Positions 15,829 through 24,913 are shown, counted from the first letter of the stretch. The stretch: 64,000 bases of DNA from Streptomyces odontomachi (GCF_024435355.1 NZ_JAMJWG010000005.1:407636-471635), one strand, 5' to 3'. Translations and numbers: made by a program. Notes: generated by a model not told the origin, from the sequence alone.

Positions 15829-16657
15829 TTTCGTACCCTTTCAAATATTCACCGATAAGATCCAGGGATTGTTCGTCTGTTAAGGCCAGTGCGCTGACCA
15901 GATCGAAACGATGGATGATTTCAGCCAGCCGCCTGGGTGACTCTACTGACTCGCCGTCATCAAAGCTCTCGACTCCCGCGATCATCCCGCCGTTACCCAG
16001 CATGTGCAAGGTCAGGAAGCTGCTCAGCAGAGGGTATGGCCCTGCATCGAACGGGACCACTTGGACCGTGATGTAAGGACGCTTGGCCATCTGCAACAGG
16101 TGTTGAAGCTGCGCAGCCATACTTCTTGTGCCGCCGACTGGTCGCCTTAGAGCGGCTTCATCCAGGACTGCCCAATAGTACGGTGGTTCCTCGCGTTTAA
16201 GGATCCACTGTCGACTCATCCGGAGGGATACGAGTTCGTTCAGCTTGTCTTCCGATGCGTTTGGCAGCGACCTGCGAAAAACTTCCCGCATGTAGTCCTC
16301 CGTCTGGAGAAGCGCAGGGACCATGCTGGAGTTGAAGACCCGAATGCGTACGGCCTCGGATTCCTTCTTCATGACTTTGCGCGTGTAGTCGCGAACTGCC
16401 CTGTCGGTCGCCATCTCCCAGAGATCGAAAAGAACCCCGTCCGTCTCGAAGAACCGGTCCAGACTCCTCACTAAGTCTTCCGAAGGCAGCTGCTGCCCCA
16501 GCTCCACCCGCCCGATGTAGCTGTGGGACGTCGGGCCGACGCCCGGCTGCTCGCAGAGCTGCCGGATCGACAGCCCGCGAGCCTCGCGCAGCCGGCGCAG
16601 GCGGCGGCCCAGGCGAACCGCGGGAGTGAGTTTCTGGTTCTCGTTGCTCAATTCCAT
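15812..16657 (-). CDS. XRE-family regulator (Scr1/WhiJ-like) with TTA codons
   Basis: Helix-turn-helix regulator of 281 residues. The HTH is N-terminal (LGRRLRRLREARGLSIRQLCEQPGVGPTSHSYIGRVELG, about 15-55, quoted from its key region RLREARGLSIRQL), followed by the long alpha/beta DUF5753-type domain with VPALLQTEDYMREVF, AVLDEAALRRPVG and VVPFDAGPYP. This is the standard partner of DUF397. The gene contains in-frame TTA codons at 16472-16474 and 15881-15883, so full translation should need the bldA tRNA. Base composition is lower in GC than the flanking core genes, consistent with accessory origin. The ATG at MELSNENQ is the best start; the ribosome site is distant. Confidence 0.87.
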   Translation of the reverse strand: MELSNENQKLTPAVRLGRRLRRLREARGLSIRQLCEQPGVGPTSHSYIGRVELGQQLPSEDLVRSLDRFFETDGVLFDLWEMATDRAVRDYTRKVMKKESEAVRIRVFNSSMVPALLQTEDYMREVFRRSLPNASEDKLNELVSLRMSRQWILKREEPPYYWAVLDEAALRRPVGGTRSMAAQLQHLLQMAKRPYITVQVVPFDAGPYPLLSSFLTLHMLGNGGMIAGVESFDDGESVESPRRLAEIIHRFDLVSALALTDEQSLDLIGEYLKGYENDVDS

Positions 16658-16863
16658 GGTGGTGGCGCCCTCCCCGGGGTGCTGTCCCCAACCGGCCATT
16701 GGGGACACGGAAATGCTTCACGTGGCGTTTGGTGCAGGGGATCGTAAAAGCCATTCCCCCGCCCCCGTTCGCGACCCTACGAAAAGGCAGCCCCCGCAGC
16801 CATCGCGTTACCTCGAACGGGGCGGGAGGGAACGTAAATTCGAGAACCGAAAGAAGGTCTCCC

Positions 16864-17289
16864 GTGACCGAATGCGCCGGCGCCGGCCGGAACCGGGGTG
16901 TCGTGCGGCTGCTGCCCTGGACGAACGCCGACGGCAATCCCTGCTTCATGTACGGCGACGCGGGGGACCCCGGCGGCTACGTCTCCGACGTCGCCGACGA
17001 GTTGGAGGAGGCCCAACTCGAGCTGGCGGAGGAACTGCTCGGCGAGGCGGCGCGGGTGCTCGCCGGGCGTACCTGGACGCAGGGCGAGTTGCACCTGCTC
17101 GCGGTCCGGCTCACGGAGTCGCTCGGCGAGGTGCACCGCGTCGCCGTGAGCCGCGGTGCCCGGCTGCCGGGCGTCGGAGCCGCCGTGGAACCCCGCACAG
17201 AGGCGGCGGCGGAGTCCGGGAAGTTGGTCGAACGGGGCGGGACAGGGGATGCCCGGGAGACAACCGGAACCGTGCGCCGGCGTCCGTAG
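16864..17289 (+). CDS. Small unknown protein typical of XRE/DUF397 loci
   Basis: A 141-residue acidic protein without a named domain. The core LLPWTNADGNPCFMYGDAGDPGGYVSDVADELEEAQLELAEELLGEA is a pattern often seen in small proteins beside XRE/DUF397 pairs in Streptomyces (recognised from memory; key motifs PW-x6-PC and GGYVSDVADELE). The middle is helical, with Glu-rich heptads, and the tail is low-complexity. A GTG start preceded by GAAAGAAGG gives a sensible N-terminus. It diverges from the XRE gene by about 206 bases and ends only three bases before the convergent AraC stop. Function unknown; likely the third member of the XRE/DUF397 module. Confidence 0.7.
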   Translation: MTECAGAGRNRGVVRLLPWTNADGNPCFMYGDAGDPGGYVSDVADELEEAQLELAEELLGEAARVLAGRTWTQGELHLLAVRLTESLGEVHRVAVSRGARLPGVGAAVEPRTEAAAESGKLVERGGTGDARETTGTVRRRP

Positions 17290-17292
17290 GAC

Positions 17293-18282
17293 TCAGGGGC
17301 GGGTCGCGGAGGACGTGACGGAGCGACGTAGTTCGGCTGCCGTGTACCCGTACTTCTTCTTCATGGCCCGAGCCAGGTGCGACGTGTTGGGAACGCCCCA
17401 GCGCCTGGCGATGGCGGTGATGGTGTGGTTGGACTGGGCGGGATCCGCCAGGTCACGGTGGATCCGTTCGAGGCGCTCGTGCCGTACCCATTCGGTGAAG
17501 GTGCGCTCCCGACCGCGAAAGAGCTGGTGTAGCCGCCTCGGGGAGATCCGGTGCTGGGCGGCGACGGATTTGACGCACAGTTTCTCGTTGCCCAGATCGC
17601 CGAGGGTGTAGGCGACGATCCGGTCGATGTGGGAGCCGCTCGGAGTCTCCATGTGTTCCGGGGGGATGCCGGTCAGGGCGCCGATCAGCAGATTGGTCAT
17701 CGCACCGAGGAGGAACTCCGGACGGGGGCCGGTGACCGTGTCCACATGATCACCAAGTGTGGCCAGGAGCCCGGCGCACAGGGCGGCCAGGCCCTTGTCG
17801 GCGGGTACTGCCTCCCCGCTGCGGCGGGCCAGAGTCTGTGCGTGCGGGCCCAGCAGCGTCCGTGAGACGCCGACCACCACGACGTCACACGGATCGAGGA
17901 GGCGCAGCGAGTAGGGGCGGGTGGTGTCGATGGCCAGGAGATCACCGGTCCGCACACGCCGCTGCCGGTCGTCCTGGCTTGTCACCGCGGTGCCGCCGAG
18001 GTGCAGGGTGATCTTGAAGAGGTCGGGATCGGTGGAGGACATCGCCGTTGTCTCCCGCAGCACTCGGTGCGGTCCACAGCGCAGCCGCCCGACGCTCAGG
18101 CCTGTGGTTCCGGCGAATTCCGCGGTCGCGCGGAAGGGTTGACGGTCGGGCGCGGTCACCCGTAACGGCACGAGGAAGTCCGAGGCCGCACTCTGCAACT
18201 GGTCCGGCCGCACCATGTTCTGCACGGTCCGCATGCTGTTTCGTGAGGCCCGGTCAGCGTGGACTAAGTGCCCGTTGCTCAT
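17293..18282 (-). CDS. AraC-family transcriptional regulator with TTA codons
   Basis: A 329-residue regulator. The N-terminal ~200 residues match the AraC_binding_2 type (FLVPLRVTAPDRQPFRA ... GDLLAIDTTRPYSL), and the C-terminal ~100 residues hold two helix-turn-helix units (LCVKSVAAQHRISPRRLHQLF and ITAIARRWGVPNTSHLARAMKK). TTA codons lie at 18265-18267 (Leu6) and 18163-18165, so it should be bldA-dependent. The ATG at MSNGHLV is preceded by GGGGAGGA. It diverges from the AGRD-motif pair and could regulate that operon. The ligand is unknown. Confidence 0.88.
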   Translation of the reverse strand: MSNGHLVHADRASRNSMRTVQNMVRPDQLQSAASDFLVPLRVTAPDRQPFRATAEFAGTTGLSVGRLRCGPHRVLRETTAMSSTDPDLFKITLHLGGTAVTSQDDRQRRVRTGDLLAIDTTRPYSLRLLDPCDVVVVGVSRTLLGPHAQTLARRSGEAVPADKGLAALCAGLLATLGDHVDTVTGPRPEFLLGAMTNLLIGALTGIPPEHMETPSGSHIDRIVAYTLGDLGNEKLCVKSVAAQHRISPRRLHQLFRGRERTFTEWVRHERLERIHRDLADPAQSNHTITAIARRWGVPNTSHLARAMKKKYGYTAAELRRSVTSSATRP

Positions 18283-18508
18283 ATGGCATGTCCTCCCCCT
18301 GCGCGGGCCGCACACAGTTCGGAGAACCGGAGCATGGTCGCGCGCTGCCTTCTTTTCGGACCCCATTGAAGCAGTTTTCAGCGACGAGTTGCGCGTGAGG
18401 GCGAATACGTTTCGCGCTGTGGCGAGCCTTCTCGGGCTGTGCCTTCTAGCGTGGCGATGCGCGGGGGAAGCGCGTTGTGCTGCGTGAGCAGGCCGGGGTC
18501 CCTTGGCC

Positions 18509-18895
18509 GTGCAGGTACTTCGGTTACTTCAGGAGGTGGTTGAGCTGACCGGCGAACCGAACAGGTATTCAGTTTGGGTGGGCGGAAACAACGTGGGCCA
18601 GGTGGCTGGAAGGGATATCCGTAACGAGAACGGGGCCGCCGAGGAGGAGATGCGGCAGATCCGCGCCAAGCTGGAGGATCTTCTGGGAGAGGTTCGACGT
18701 GGCGCGTTCGGTGCCGAAGCCGCCGAAGAGGTGGCTCCGGTCCTGGAAGAGGCGCGTGCATCGGCCACTGGTGGAGATCTCGTGCAGGCGGAGTCCCGCC
18801 TTGTGGTCGCCGCCGACCGGGCCAGGTTCTTTGCGGCCCTTGCCCCCGCGATCACCGCGATCCTTGAGCCCGTACGTTCCCTCATCCAGCGGTAG
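18509..18895 (+). CDS. Unknown protein with N-terminal NNxGQxAGRD motif
   Basis: About 128 residues, no named domain. Near residues 25-36 it has GGNNVGQVAGRD, then a long helical, Glu/Ala-rich body (EEEMRQIRAKLEDLL ... EEVAPVLEEARASA) and a hydrophobic C-terminal helix (FFAALAPAITAILEPV). The start is uncertain: GTG is used here, but AGGAGG at 18531-18536 lies inside the frame and would suit initiation near 18545, where only CTG is available; a TTA codon at 18524 would then be excluded. Gly/Asn-rich AGRD-type stretches ahead of a helical domain recall short motifs in bacterial conflict and signalling proteins, but that is inference. It ends eight bases before the next gene, which shares the motif. 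Confidence 0.6.
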   Translation: MQVLRLLQEVVELTGEPNRYSVWVGGNNVGQVAGRDIRNENGAAEEEMRQIRAKLEDLLGEVRRGAFGAEAAEEVAPVLEEARASATGGDLVQAESRLVVAADRARFFAALAPAITAILEPVRSLIQR

Positions 18896-18903
18896 GGGAT
18901 CTC

Positions 18904-19719
18904 GTGGCCGAGGTGAGGTCCGGAGTCCACGGTGACAACCACGGGCAGTATGCGGGCCGGGACCTGTTCAATCAGTCCTGGCGGAACGAGGACCGGAGAA
19001 GCTACACGCAGGTATACGTCGGCAGCTACGGGCCGGGCGGGAAGCGCTGCGTGACCGACGCCGCAGTACTGCCGCCCCGGGTCAAGGTCGGATGTGGTGC
19101 CCCCCTGAAAAAGACGACGGTCGTCTTCAACGAGAACGCTTTGAGCGTCCTACCGCGGAAGGGCTTCATCCCCCGCAACAATTGGGCGATATTGGCTCGC
19201 CCGCCGATCGAGCCTGAATCGCCGTCCGGCGGCGGGCCGGGGGCGGAGCCGGCGAAGGGCGTCACAAGCAGGCAGCGTGCGGTCGTCGTGTTCTCCGCTT
19301 GTGCCGCAGGTGGGTTCGGATGGGCGCTTGCGGCCTTCACCACGTCATGGGCCTGGTATTGGACGGTGCTGGTCGGGGCCCCCTTCTTGATCGCGGCATG
19401 GTGTCTTCGGTATGAATGGGACGATTTTCCGGTCGGGATGCGTGCGTTCTTCTCCTTCATATGCAGTACCGCTGTCCTGCAACTCCTGCCGGTGTCCATG
19501 CCGATGATGGCCACGCTTCTCGTTGTCATATGCGGGGCCGACCTTTTCTTCGGTTTTCGTCGCGAAGCCCGGTACGAGTACGAGGAGTACCTGGAGCGGG
19601 TGGAGAAGGACACGGCGTACCGGAAGAGGAAAGATCGCTACGACAAGGACCTCTCGCTGTGGGAGAACAGCTGGTTCTGTACCGCCTGCGGCCGCAAGTG
19701 GGTCTTCAGAACGGCGTGA
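18904..19719 (+). CDS. Unknown membrane protein sharing the AGRD motif
   Basis: A 271-residue protein in an apparent operon with the preceding gene. Residues 9-20, HGDNHGQYAGRD, match the neighbour's GGNNVGQVAGRD at N, G, Q, A, G, R and D. Hydrophobic segments lie about 125-168 and 181-218, each long enough for a helical hairpin (roughly four helices in all). They are followed by a charged, Tyr-rich coiled-coil-like stretch (220-252) and a C-terminal CTACGRKW (259-266), half of a zinc-ribbon. GTG start. No known family recognised. The layout (short shared motif, membrane module, cytoplasmic tail) suggests a sensor/effector pair, but function is unknown. Confidence 0.65.
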   Translation: MAEVRSGVHGDNHGQYAGRDLFNQSWRNEDRRSYTQVYVGSYGPGGKRCVTDAAVLPPRVKVGCGAPLKKTTVVFNENALSVLPRKGFIPRNNWAILARPPIEPESPSGGGPGAEPAKGVTSRQRAVVVFSACAAGGFGWALAAFTTSWAWYWTVLVGAPFLIAAWCLRYEWDDFPVGMRAFFSFICSTAVLQLLPVSMPMMATLLVVICGADLFFGFRREARYEYEEYLERVEKDTAYRKRKDRYDKDLSLWENSWFCTACGRKWVFRTA

Positions 19720-19788
19720 ACGGTGTCAGACGCCCCGGACGATCAGGCAGTCCCCGCCGCATCGGGCCCATCGCCGCCCCGATCGCGC

Positions 19789-21066
19789 TCAGCCCGTGGG
19801 ACCGGTCCAGTCGGCCGGGACGTGGGCCAGCCGGACGCGTTGCGGGTGGTCGCCGACGGCAACCGACGTGACCTTCTCGCCGGTGGCGAAGCTGATCGCC
19901 GTGACCTGGTCGGCGCCGCTCTCCGAGACGATGCAGTCCTTGCCGTCCCCGCTGACCGTGGCCCAGTAGGGCTTGGACGTGGGGATCAGGGGACCCTTGG
20001 TCAAGGTGGAGCGGTCGACGACCGTCGTGTAGTCGTCCATCGTTCCGGCGATGCACAGTTCGGCGCCGTCGGGACTCATGGACATGCCGTGGTGGCGGGA
20101 GTCGTTGACCCAGTCGGTGCGGTCAGGGCTGGTGGCGGGGTTTTCCGGGAGGGTCTTGACGCGGGTGATCTTGTCGGTGGCGACGTCGTACTCCAGGAAG
20201 CCGTTGAAGAACGACACCTGGAAGTAGAGCTTCGAGCCGTCGGGGCTGAAGACGGCCGGGCGGACGGCGTCGGACAGGTCGTCGCGGCCGAAGGCGTCGA
20301 GGCGGTCGCGCATGTCGATGGTCCTGACCACCTTGTACGTGGTGGCGTCGGCGACCGTGATGTGCCGGTCGCCCTTGGTCCAGTCGAGCGCGGAGTCGTC
20401 GAGGTCCGTCTCGACGTTGCCGATGGACATGTTCCAGATGTACCTGCCGCCGTCGGTGAAGACGTTCTCGTGCGGCTTGTCGCCGGTCGTGAACTGGCCG
20501 AGCAGGGTGCCGGTGTTGATGTCCAGGACCTGCGCGACGTTGGTGGTGGAGGCGGAGACGACGACGCGGTTGCCGTCGGGTGAGACGGCCATGTGGTCGG
20601 CGCGGAAGCCGGCCACCGGAAAGCGCCAGTTGACCTTTCCGGTGGTCAGGTTGATCGAGACGACGTCCGCGAAACTGGGGCGGGAGGCAACGAGGGAGGT
20701 GCCGTCGGGGGTGGCGTACATGTCGTCGACGAGCTGGTCGTGGCCCTCGCCGACGCCCTCGCGGATGCCCAGGAAGTAGGCCAGCTTCACGGGGTTGAGG
20801 TAGATCTCGGCCAGGCGCTCGTCCCTGTCGGGGACGACGTTGATCCGGCCGATCCGTGCGAAGTCACCGCTCGACTTGATGACGTCCGCGGTTCCGTCCC
20901 AGTTGTTGCCGACGAACATGACCTCGCGCAGTGCGTCCGCGGCGGCGGCCTGCTGGGTCGGGAGCGCGCTGAGCGCGGCAGCGGTCAGAAGCGCTGCCGC
21001 CGCGGCGGCGAGGGCGGCCGGCCTGCGGCTGCGGCGAGGGCCCGGGCGCCGTGTGCGGTGGGGCAT
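19789..21066 (-). CDS. Secreted YncE-like beta-propeller protein
   Basis: Exported protein of 425 residues with a twin-arginine-like/Sec signal (basic start RTRRPGPRRSRRP, then an alanine-rich core, cleavage after AAAA near residue 43). The mature part is a seven-bladed propeller of the YVTN/YncE kind: repeated (D/S)-x-(D/T)G-xx-(V/L) strands such as MYATPDGTSLVAS, MAVSPDGNRVVVS, AVFSPDGSKLYFQ and MSMSPDGAELCIA. Such proteins often act in binding or cell-surface processes; no catalytic site is evident. The ATG follows AGGAGG seven bases upstream, which rules out the longer open frame. It ends 69 bases from the convergent AGRD-motif membrane gene. Confidence 0.82.
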   Translation of the reverse strand: MPHRTRRPGPRRSRRPAALAAAAAALLTAAALSALPTQQAAAADALREVMFVGNNWDGTADVIKSSGDFARIGRINVVPDRDERLAEIYLNPVKLAYFLGIREGVGEGHDQLVDDMYATPDGTSLVASRPSFADVVSINLTTGKVNWRFPVAGFRADHMAVSPDGNRVVVSASTTNVAQVLDINTGTLLGQFTTGDKPHENVFTDGGRYIWNMSIGNVETDLDDSALDWTKGDRHITVADATTYKVVRTIDMRDRLDAFGRDDLSDAVRPAVFSPDGSKLYFQVSFFNGFLEYDVATDKITRVKTLPENPATSPDRTDWVNDSRHHGMSMSPDGAELCIAGTMDDYTTVVDRSTLTKGPLIPTSKPYWATVSGDGKDCIVSESGADQVTAISFATGEKVTSVAVGDHPQRVRLAHVPADWTGPTG

Positions 21067-21353
21067 CTGTTCCTCCTGCGTGCGGGGAGCGGAAGTGCGA
21101 GGGAAGGTGCCGTGACCACCCGCCGGCGAGCCGTCCCGGCGGGCCGGAAAGGTGAACACTTGTCATTTCTCACGGGGTTACCGGAAAGTAGCCGACCGTC
21201 GCGGCGCTGACAAGACACCAGGGCGCGCCCGGAACGCGACCGACCCCCGGGTCCGGCGTGATGCCGGGCCCGGGGGCCGGGTGGGGACCTTCGGCGCGCC
21301 CGCAGCGATGGGGGGCGCTCGGCCAGGTCGGAGACTGGTGGGGTCGACCGGGG

Positions 21354-22712
21354 TCAGTTGCCCGACACCGTCACCTTCTCGTCGTTCTTCAGCTCGTCGA
21401 CCAGGGTCTTGACCTTGGCCTTGTCCCACAGCAGGTTGCCGCCGGAGGAGCCGTTGAGCGGGATGTTCATCTGCTTGCCGTCGCCGCTGGAGACGCCCTT
21501 CATCGCCCAGAACATGGAGGCCAGGTTCCACAGGCTCATGTCCTTGTCGACGATGAGCGAGTCGAGGCCGGCGCCCATCACGGGGTACAGCTTGAACGGG
21601 TTGAGGACCGTGGACGGGGTGGCGACCTGGTGGGCCAGGGCGGCCAGGAACGCCTGCTGGTTCTTGGTGCGCTGGAGGTCGCTGGTGGCGAACGCGTGCC
21701 GGGTGCGCACGAAGGCGAGGGCCTGCTGGCCGTTGAGGGTCTGCTTGCCCGCCTTGAAGTCGGCGCCCGAGTAGCTGTCCTTGAAGCCGTGGTCCAGGTT
21801 CATCTCCACGCCGCCGACCGCGTCGACGATGTTCGCGAAGCCGGCGAAGCCGATCTCCGCGTAGTGGTCGATGTGCAGCCCGGTGTTGGCCTCGATGGTG
21901 CGCACCAGCAGCTCGGGGCCGTCCATCGCATAGGCGGCGTTGAGCTTGGTGTGCTTGCCGGTGCCCGGGTAGGTCTTGCCGGACTCCGAGCCCTTGAAGG
22001 TGGGTATCTCGACGTCGGAGTCGCGCGGCAGCGAGACCATCGTGTCGCCGTTGTCACCGACGTGCAGGATGATCATCGAGTCGGTGCGCTTGCCCTCGGC
22101 CGAACCGGTGTGCAGGTCCTTCTTCTGCTCGTCGGTCATGCCCTCGCGGCTGTCGGAGCCGACGATCAGGTAGTTGGTGCCCTTGCCCGCCTCGGGGCGG
22201 TCGATGACCTTGGACAGGTCGACCTCGCGCCGCAGCTTGGAGTCCGCCCAGAAGTAGGTGCCCACGGCCGCGACCAGCACCACGAAGACAAGGGTCAGCA
22301 CCCCGATCCGGATGCGTCGGCCCCAGCGCGGCCTCGGCCGGTACTCGCCGGGCGGGTAACCGTCGTCGCCCCCGCCGCCTCGGGCACCGCCCTGCCGGGA
22401 GCCGTACACCTGCCCGTCGCTGTAACCGCTGTCGTACGGTTCCTGGCCGTAGTCGTCCTCCCCCGCGCCGTAGGGGTCGCCGGGTCTGGCCGTCGGCTGC
22501 GCCGGGATGCCCGGGCGCCCGGGGGCGTCGTACGGCGGGGCGGACGGTCTGGGGCGGGGCGGCACCTGCCCACGCCGGACCTGCCGCATCACCTGCGGGC
22601 CGTCGGGCTGCGCACTGCCGCTGCCGCCGCCGTAGCGGGCCTGCGGATCCTCGGGCCACCCTCCTCCCTCGGTTCCGCGCGGACGGGAGGTGCCGCCATG
22701 CCAGTCACTCAT
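21354..22712 (-). CDS. LytR-CpsA-Psr (LCP) family transferase 1
   Basis: Membrane-anchored enzyme that attaches polyprenyl-linked glycopolymers to peptidoglycan. The 452-residue protein has a ~130-residue disordered Gly/Pro/Arg/Tyr-rich cytoplasmic tail, one TM helix about 134-153, and an extracytoplasmic LCP domain with NYLIVGSDSR, RTDSMIILHVG, VSLPRDSDVEIP, the HIDHY and VDAVGGVEMNL segments, and VRTRHAFATSDLQRTKNQQ. It lacks the C-terminal LytR_C domain present in three of its neighbours. It is one of five LCP genes in 10.5 kb, all on this strand. The upstream gap holds repeated TATGCC boxes. Confidence 0.92.
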   Translation of the reverse strand: MSDWHGGTSRPRGTEGGGWPEDPQARYGGGSGSAQPDGPQVMRQVRRGQVPPRPRPSAPPYDAPGRPGIPAQPTARPGDPYGAGEDDYGQEPYDSGYSDGQVYGSRQGGARGGGGDDGYPPGEYRPRPRWGRRIRIGVLTLVFVVLVAAVGTYFWADSKLRREVDLSKVIDRPEAGKGTNYLIVGSDSREGMTDEQKKDLHTGSAEGKRTDSMIILHVGDNGDTMVSLPRDSDVEIPTFKGSESGKTYPGTGKHTKLNAAYAMDGPELLVRTIEANTGLHIDHYAEIGFAGFANIVDAVGGVEMNLDHGFKDSYSGADFKAGKQTLNGQQALAFVRTRHAFATSDLQRTKNQQAFLAALAHQVATPSTVLNPFKLYPVMGAGLDSLIVDKDMSLWNLASMFWAMKGVSSGDGKQMNIPLNGSSGGNLLWDKAKVKTLVDELKNDEKVTVSGN

Positions 22713-23009
22713 ACGGCCCAGTGTGCAGGGTCGGGCCGACGTCCTCCCAGAGTGCAGGGGCGACCGGAACGGGGCTGTTGCGAAGATGATGCAAACGTCA
22801 TCCAGCGGTCCAAGTCATAGCGGTGCGACCTGCGGCATAGCGTGCGGCGCGTGGCATAGGGGTGTGGCATATTCCATACGCTGCTATCGACCCGCATAAG
22901 TGAGAGGTCGTATTCCGGTTAGTTCGTGTGCCTTTGAGGTAGGCCCCGGACGAGGACCTGAAGGCGAGGTCAGGCAGGGTCGGGCAGGGTCACGCCAGGC
23001 CAGGCCAGG
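22713..23009. promoter_or_regulatory. Intergenic region upstream of LCP 1 with TATGCC boxes
   Basis: Read on the minus strand, CTATGCC or close variants occur four times between about 22816 and 22872 at 13-20 base spacing. CCGCATAAG (22892-22900) is shared exactly with the region upstream of LCP 3 (28299-28307). The part nearest LCP 2's stop is a run of CAGG/CAGGTC repeats (22971-23018). The area is less GC-rich than its surroundings, fitting a regulated promoter. Confidence 0.4.
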
Positions 23010-24593
23010 TCAGGGGCAGGCCACCTGGTCGCCGGTCACCGCGTTGACGTGGCGGGGGTCGGGATCCTTGAGGCGGACCCGGGTGATGCCGTGGAAGTCG
23101 GAGCCGGCGACCACCTTCAGGACCGCGCCCTGACCGGTGGCCGGGCGCAGCACGCTGCCGGGCAGGGCCGCCGCCAGGGACGCGGCGGAGCGGTCCCAGC
23201 GCGGGTCGTACAGCACGACCGTGTGGTGAACGTTACGGTCGCGCCCGGCGACCGGGGCGCCCGTGGTGCGGAACCCGGTGCCCCGCAGCGCGCCGTCCAC
23301 CCGGGTGCCGAGGTCCCGCGTGGTGGTGCCGTTGACGACCTGCACCCGAATCCGGTGCGGGTCCACCGGGACCCCCGTCGCACGCTGGGCCGCCGCCGGC
23401 GGGGCGAGCGGCCGGTCGTCGCGCAGCGCGGTGAACAGGCGCCGGGTCTGCACCAGATCCCACTGCACGGTGGAGCCGAGGCCCGGCACCTTGTGGGCGG
23501 TGTCCCGCACCGGCACGGTGGTGAACTCGGACGACGCCGGCGCGAAGTAACGCATCGCGTGCCCCAGGTCCAGCATCTCGCGCGGCCCGAACCCGGGGTC
23601 GGCGCGCACCGAGCCCAGCACGGTGTGGGTGAGCAGGCCGAACTTCACGGGGTTCAGCAGCACCCCTGAAGAGGTGGCCTCGGCGATCAGCGAGGCCAGG
23701 AAGCGCTGCTGGCGCTCCATCCGGCTCAGGTCCGCGTCGCCGTCGACATGCCGCGAGCGCACGTACTGAAGGGCCTGCCCGCCGGTCAGCCGGTGGCGTC
23801 CCGCGGTCAGGTCGAGACCGGTGTAGGAGTCGACCAGCCGCTGCGGCGCACAGATCTCCACGCCGCCGAGCACGTCCACCGTCTTCATGAACGCGGTGAA
23901 GTCGACCTCCACGTAGTGGTCGACCTTGACGTCGGTCATGTGCTCCACGGTGCGCACGGTCAGCTGCGGGCCGCCCTCCGCGTAGGCCGCGTTCAGCTTG
24001 ACCGGGTGGGAGGGCATGTGCCGGCCGGTGCTCGGTTCGACGTGCGCGGGAACCACCGCGTAGGAGTCACGCGGCAGGCTCACCACGCTCGCCCGCTTAC
24101 GGTCGCCCGACAGGTGCACGATCATGATGGTGTCGGTGCAGTGGCAGGGCGTGCCGCCCAGCCGGTACGCGCGCCGCTCCCGCCTGCTGATCTTGTCCCG
24201 GCCGTCGGTGCCGACCAGCAGGACGTTCATCCCGCGGCCCGCGTCCGGGCGGTTCTTCATGTCCCTGAACGGGTCGACCCGGTCGATGCTGCCGTCGAGG
24301 CTGGTGACCACGGCGTGCCCGATGCCGGCGGTGGCCAGGACCAGCACGGAGATCGCCGTCGCGGTCCGCATCGCCCAGCGGGAGCCGCCGCCCCCGCCCC
24401 GCACCGCCGTCGCCCCCGTCGCCCGGCGCCCCGGGGGCTGGCCGGGGCGGCCGGGCCGGCGCGGGGGCGGGGCCCAGCCCGGCGCCGGGGTGCGGCCTCG
24501 TGGCGGCGTGCGGCCCGGTGGTGGCGTGCGACGCGGAGGTCGCCCGGCGCGGGCGCGGGTGGGGTGCGCGGGGGAGCGTGGCGGCGTGGGCAC
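23010..24593 (-). CDS. LCP family transferase 2 with LytR_C domain
   Basis: A 527-residue wall-glycopolymer ligase. I chose the GTG preceded by GGAGG six bases upstream (protein VPTPPRSPAHP...); the frame is open a further 85 codons without support. The N-terminus is a Pro/Arg/Gly-rich disordered segment, the TM is about residues 75-97, and the LCP domain has NVLLVGTDGRDK, CTDTIMIVHLSGDRK, VSLPRDSYAVVP, VDHYVEVDF, VLGGVEIC and VRSRHVDGDADLSRMERQQRF. A C-terminal LytR_C fold (RVQVVNGTTTRDLGTRVDGAL) follows. It diverges from the GT2 gene. Confidence 0.88.
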   Translation of the reverse strand: MPTPPRSPAHPTRARAGRPPRRTPPPGRTPPRGRTPAPGWAPPPRRPGRPGQPPGRRATGATAVRGGGGGSRWAMRTATAISVLVLATAGIGHAVVTSLDGSIDRVDPFRDMKNRPDAGRGMNVLLVGTDGRDKISRRERRAYRLGGTPCHCTDTIMIVHLSGDRKRASVVSLPRDSYAVVPAHVEPSTGRHMPSHPVKLNAAYAEGGPQLTVRTVEHMTDVKVDHYVEVDFTAFMKTVDVLGGVEICAPQRLVDSYTGLDLTAGRHRLTGGQALQYVRSRHVDGDADLSRMERQQRFLASLIAEATSSGVLLNPVKFGLLTHTVLGSVRADPGFGPREMLDLGHAMRYFAPASSEFTTVPVRDTAHKVPGLGSTVQWDLVQTRRLFTALRDDRPLAPPAAAQRATGVPVDPHRIRVQVVNGTTTRDLGTRVDGALRGTGFRTTGAPVAGRDRNVHHTVVLYDPRWDRSAASLAAALPGSVLRPATGQGAVLKVVAGSDFHGITRVRLKDPDPRHVNAVTGDQVACP

Positions 24594-24913
24594 GGGACAC
24601 CTCCGCGGGGCGGGGCCGGGCGATCGCCCAGAACAGTACGTCCCTGCGGCGCACGCGCCGGGCCGTCGACCGGACGGCGCGCGCCACTGTCCCCCGTACG
24701 CGGTAACGTGGCGGGCTGATGCCGCCGCGTGGCACCCGGCCCGCCGCGGACCGGCCCGCCGAGGCACATGTGCCCCGAAGGGACCCGGCACCCGCGTCCG
24801 GACCCGCCTTCCGCGGCCCGGCGCCCCGGGGGCGGCCGGTGCCCGCAAGGCGCGAGGCCACAGCGAGCGGGCGACAGCAGCGCGACCCCCGGCCGAAAGA
24901 CAGCGAAGACATC

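Noticed and set aside
22900..23133. Short plus-strand ORF between LCP 1 and LCP 2
   Set aside because: Runs through CAGG repeats into the antisense of LCP 2; no coding signature.
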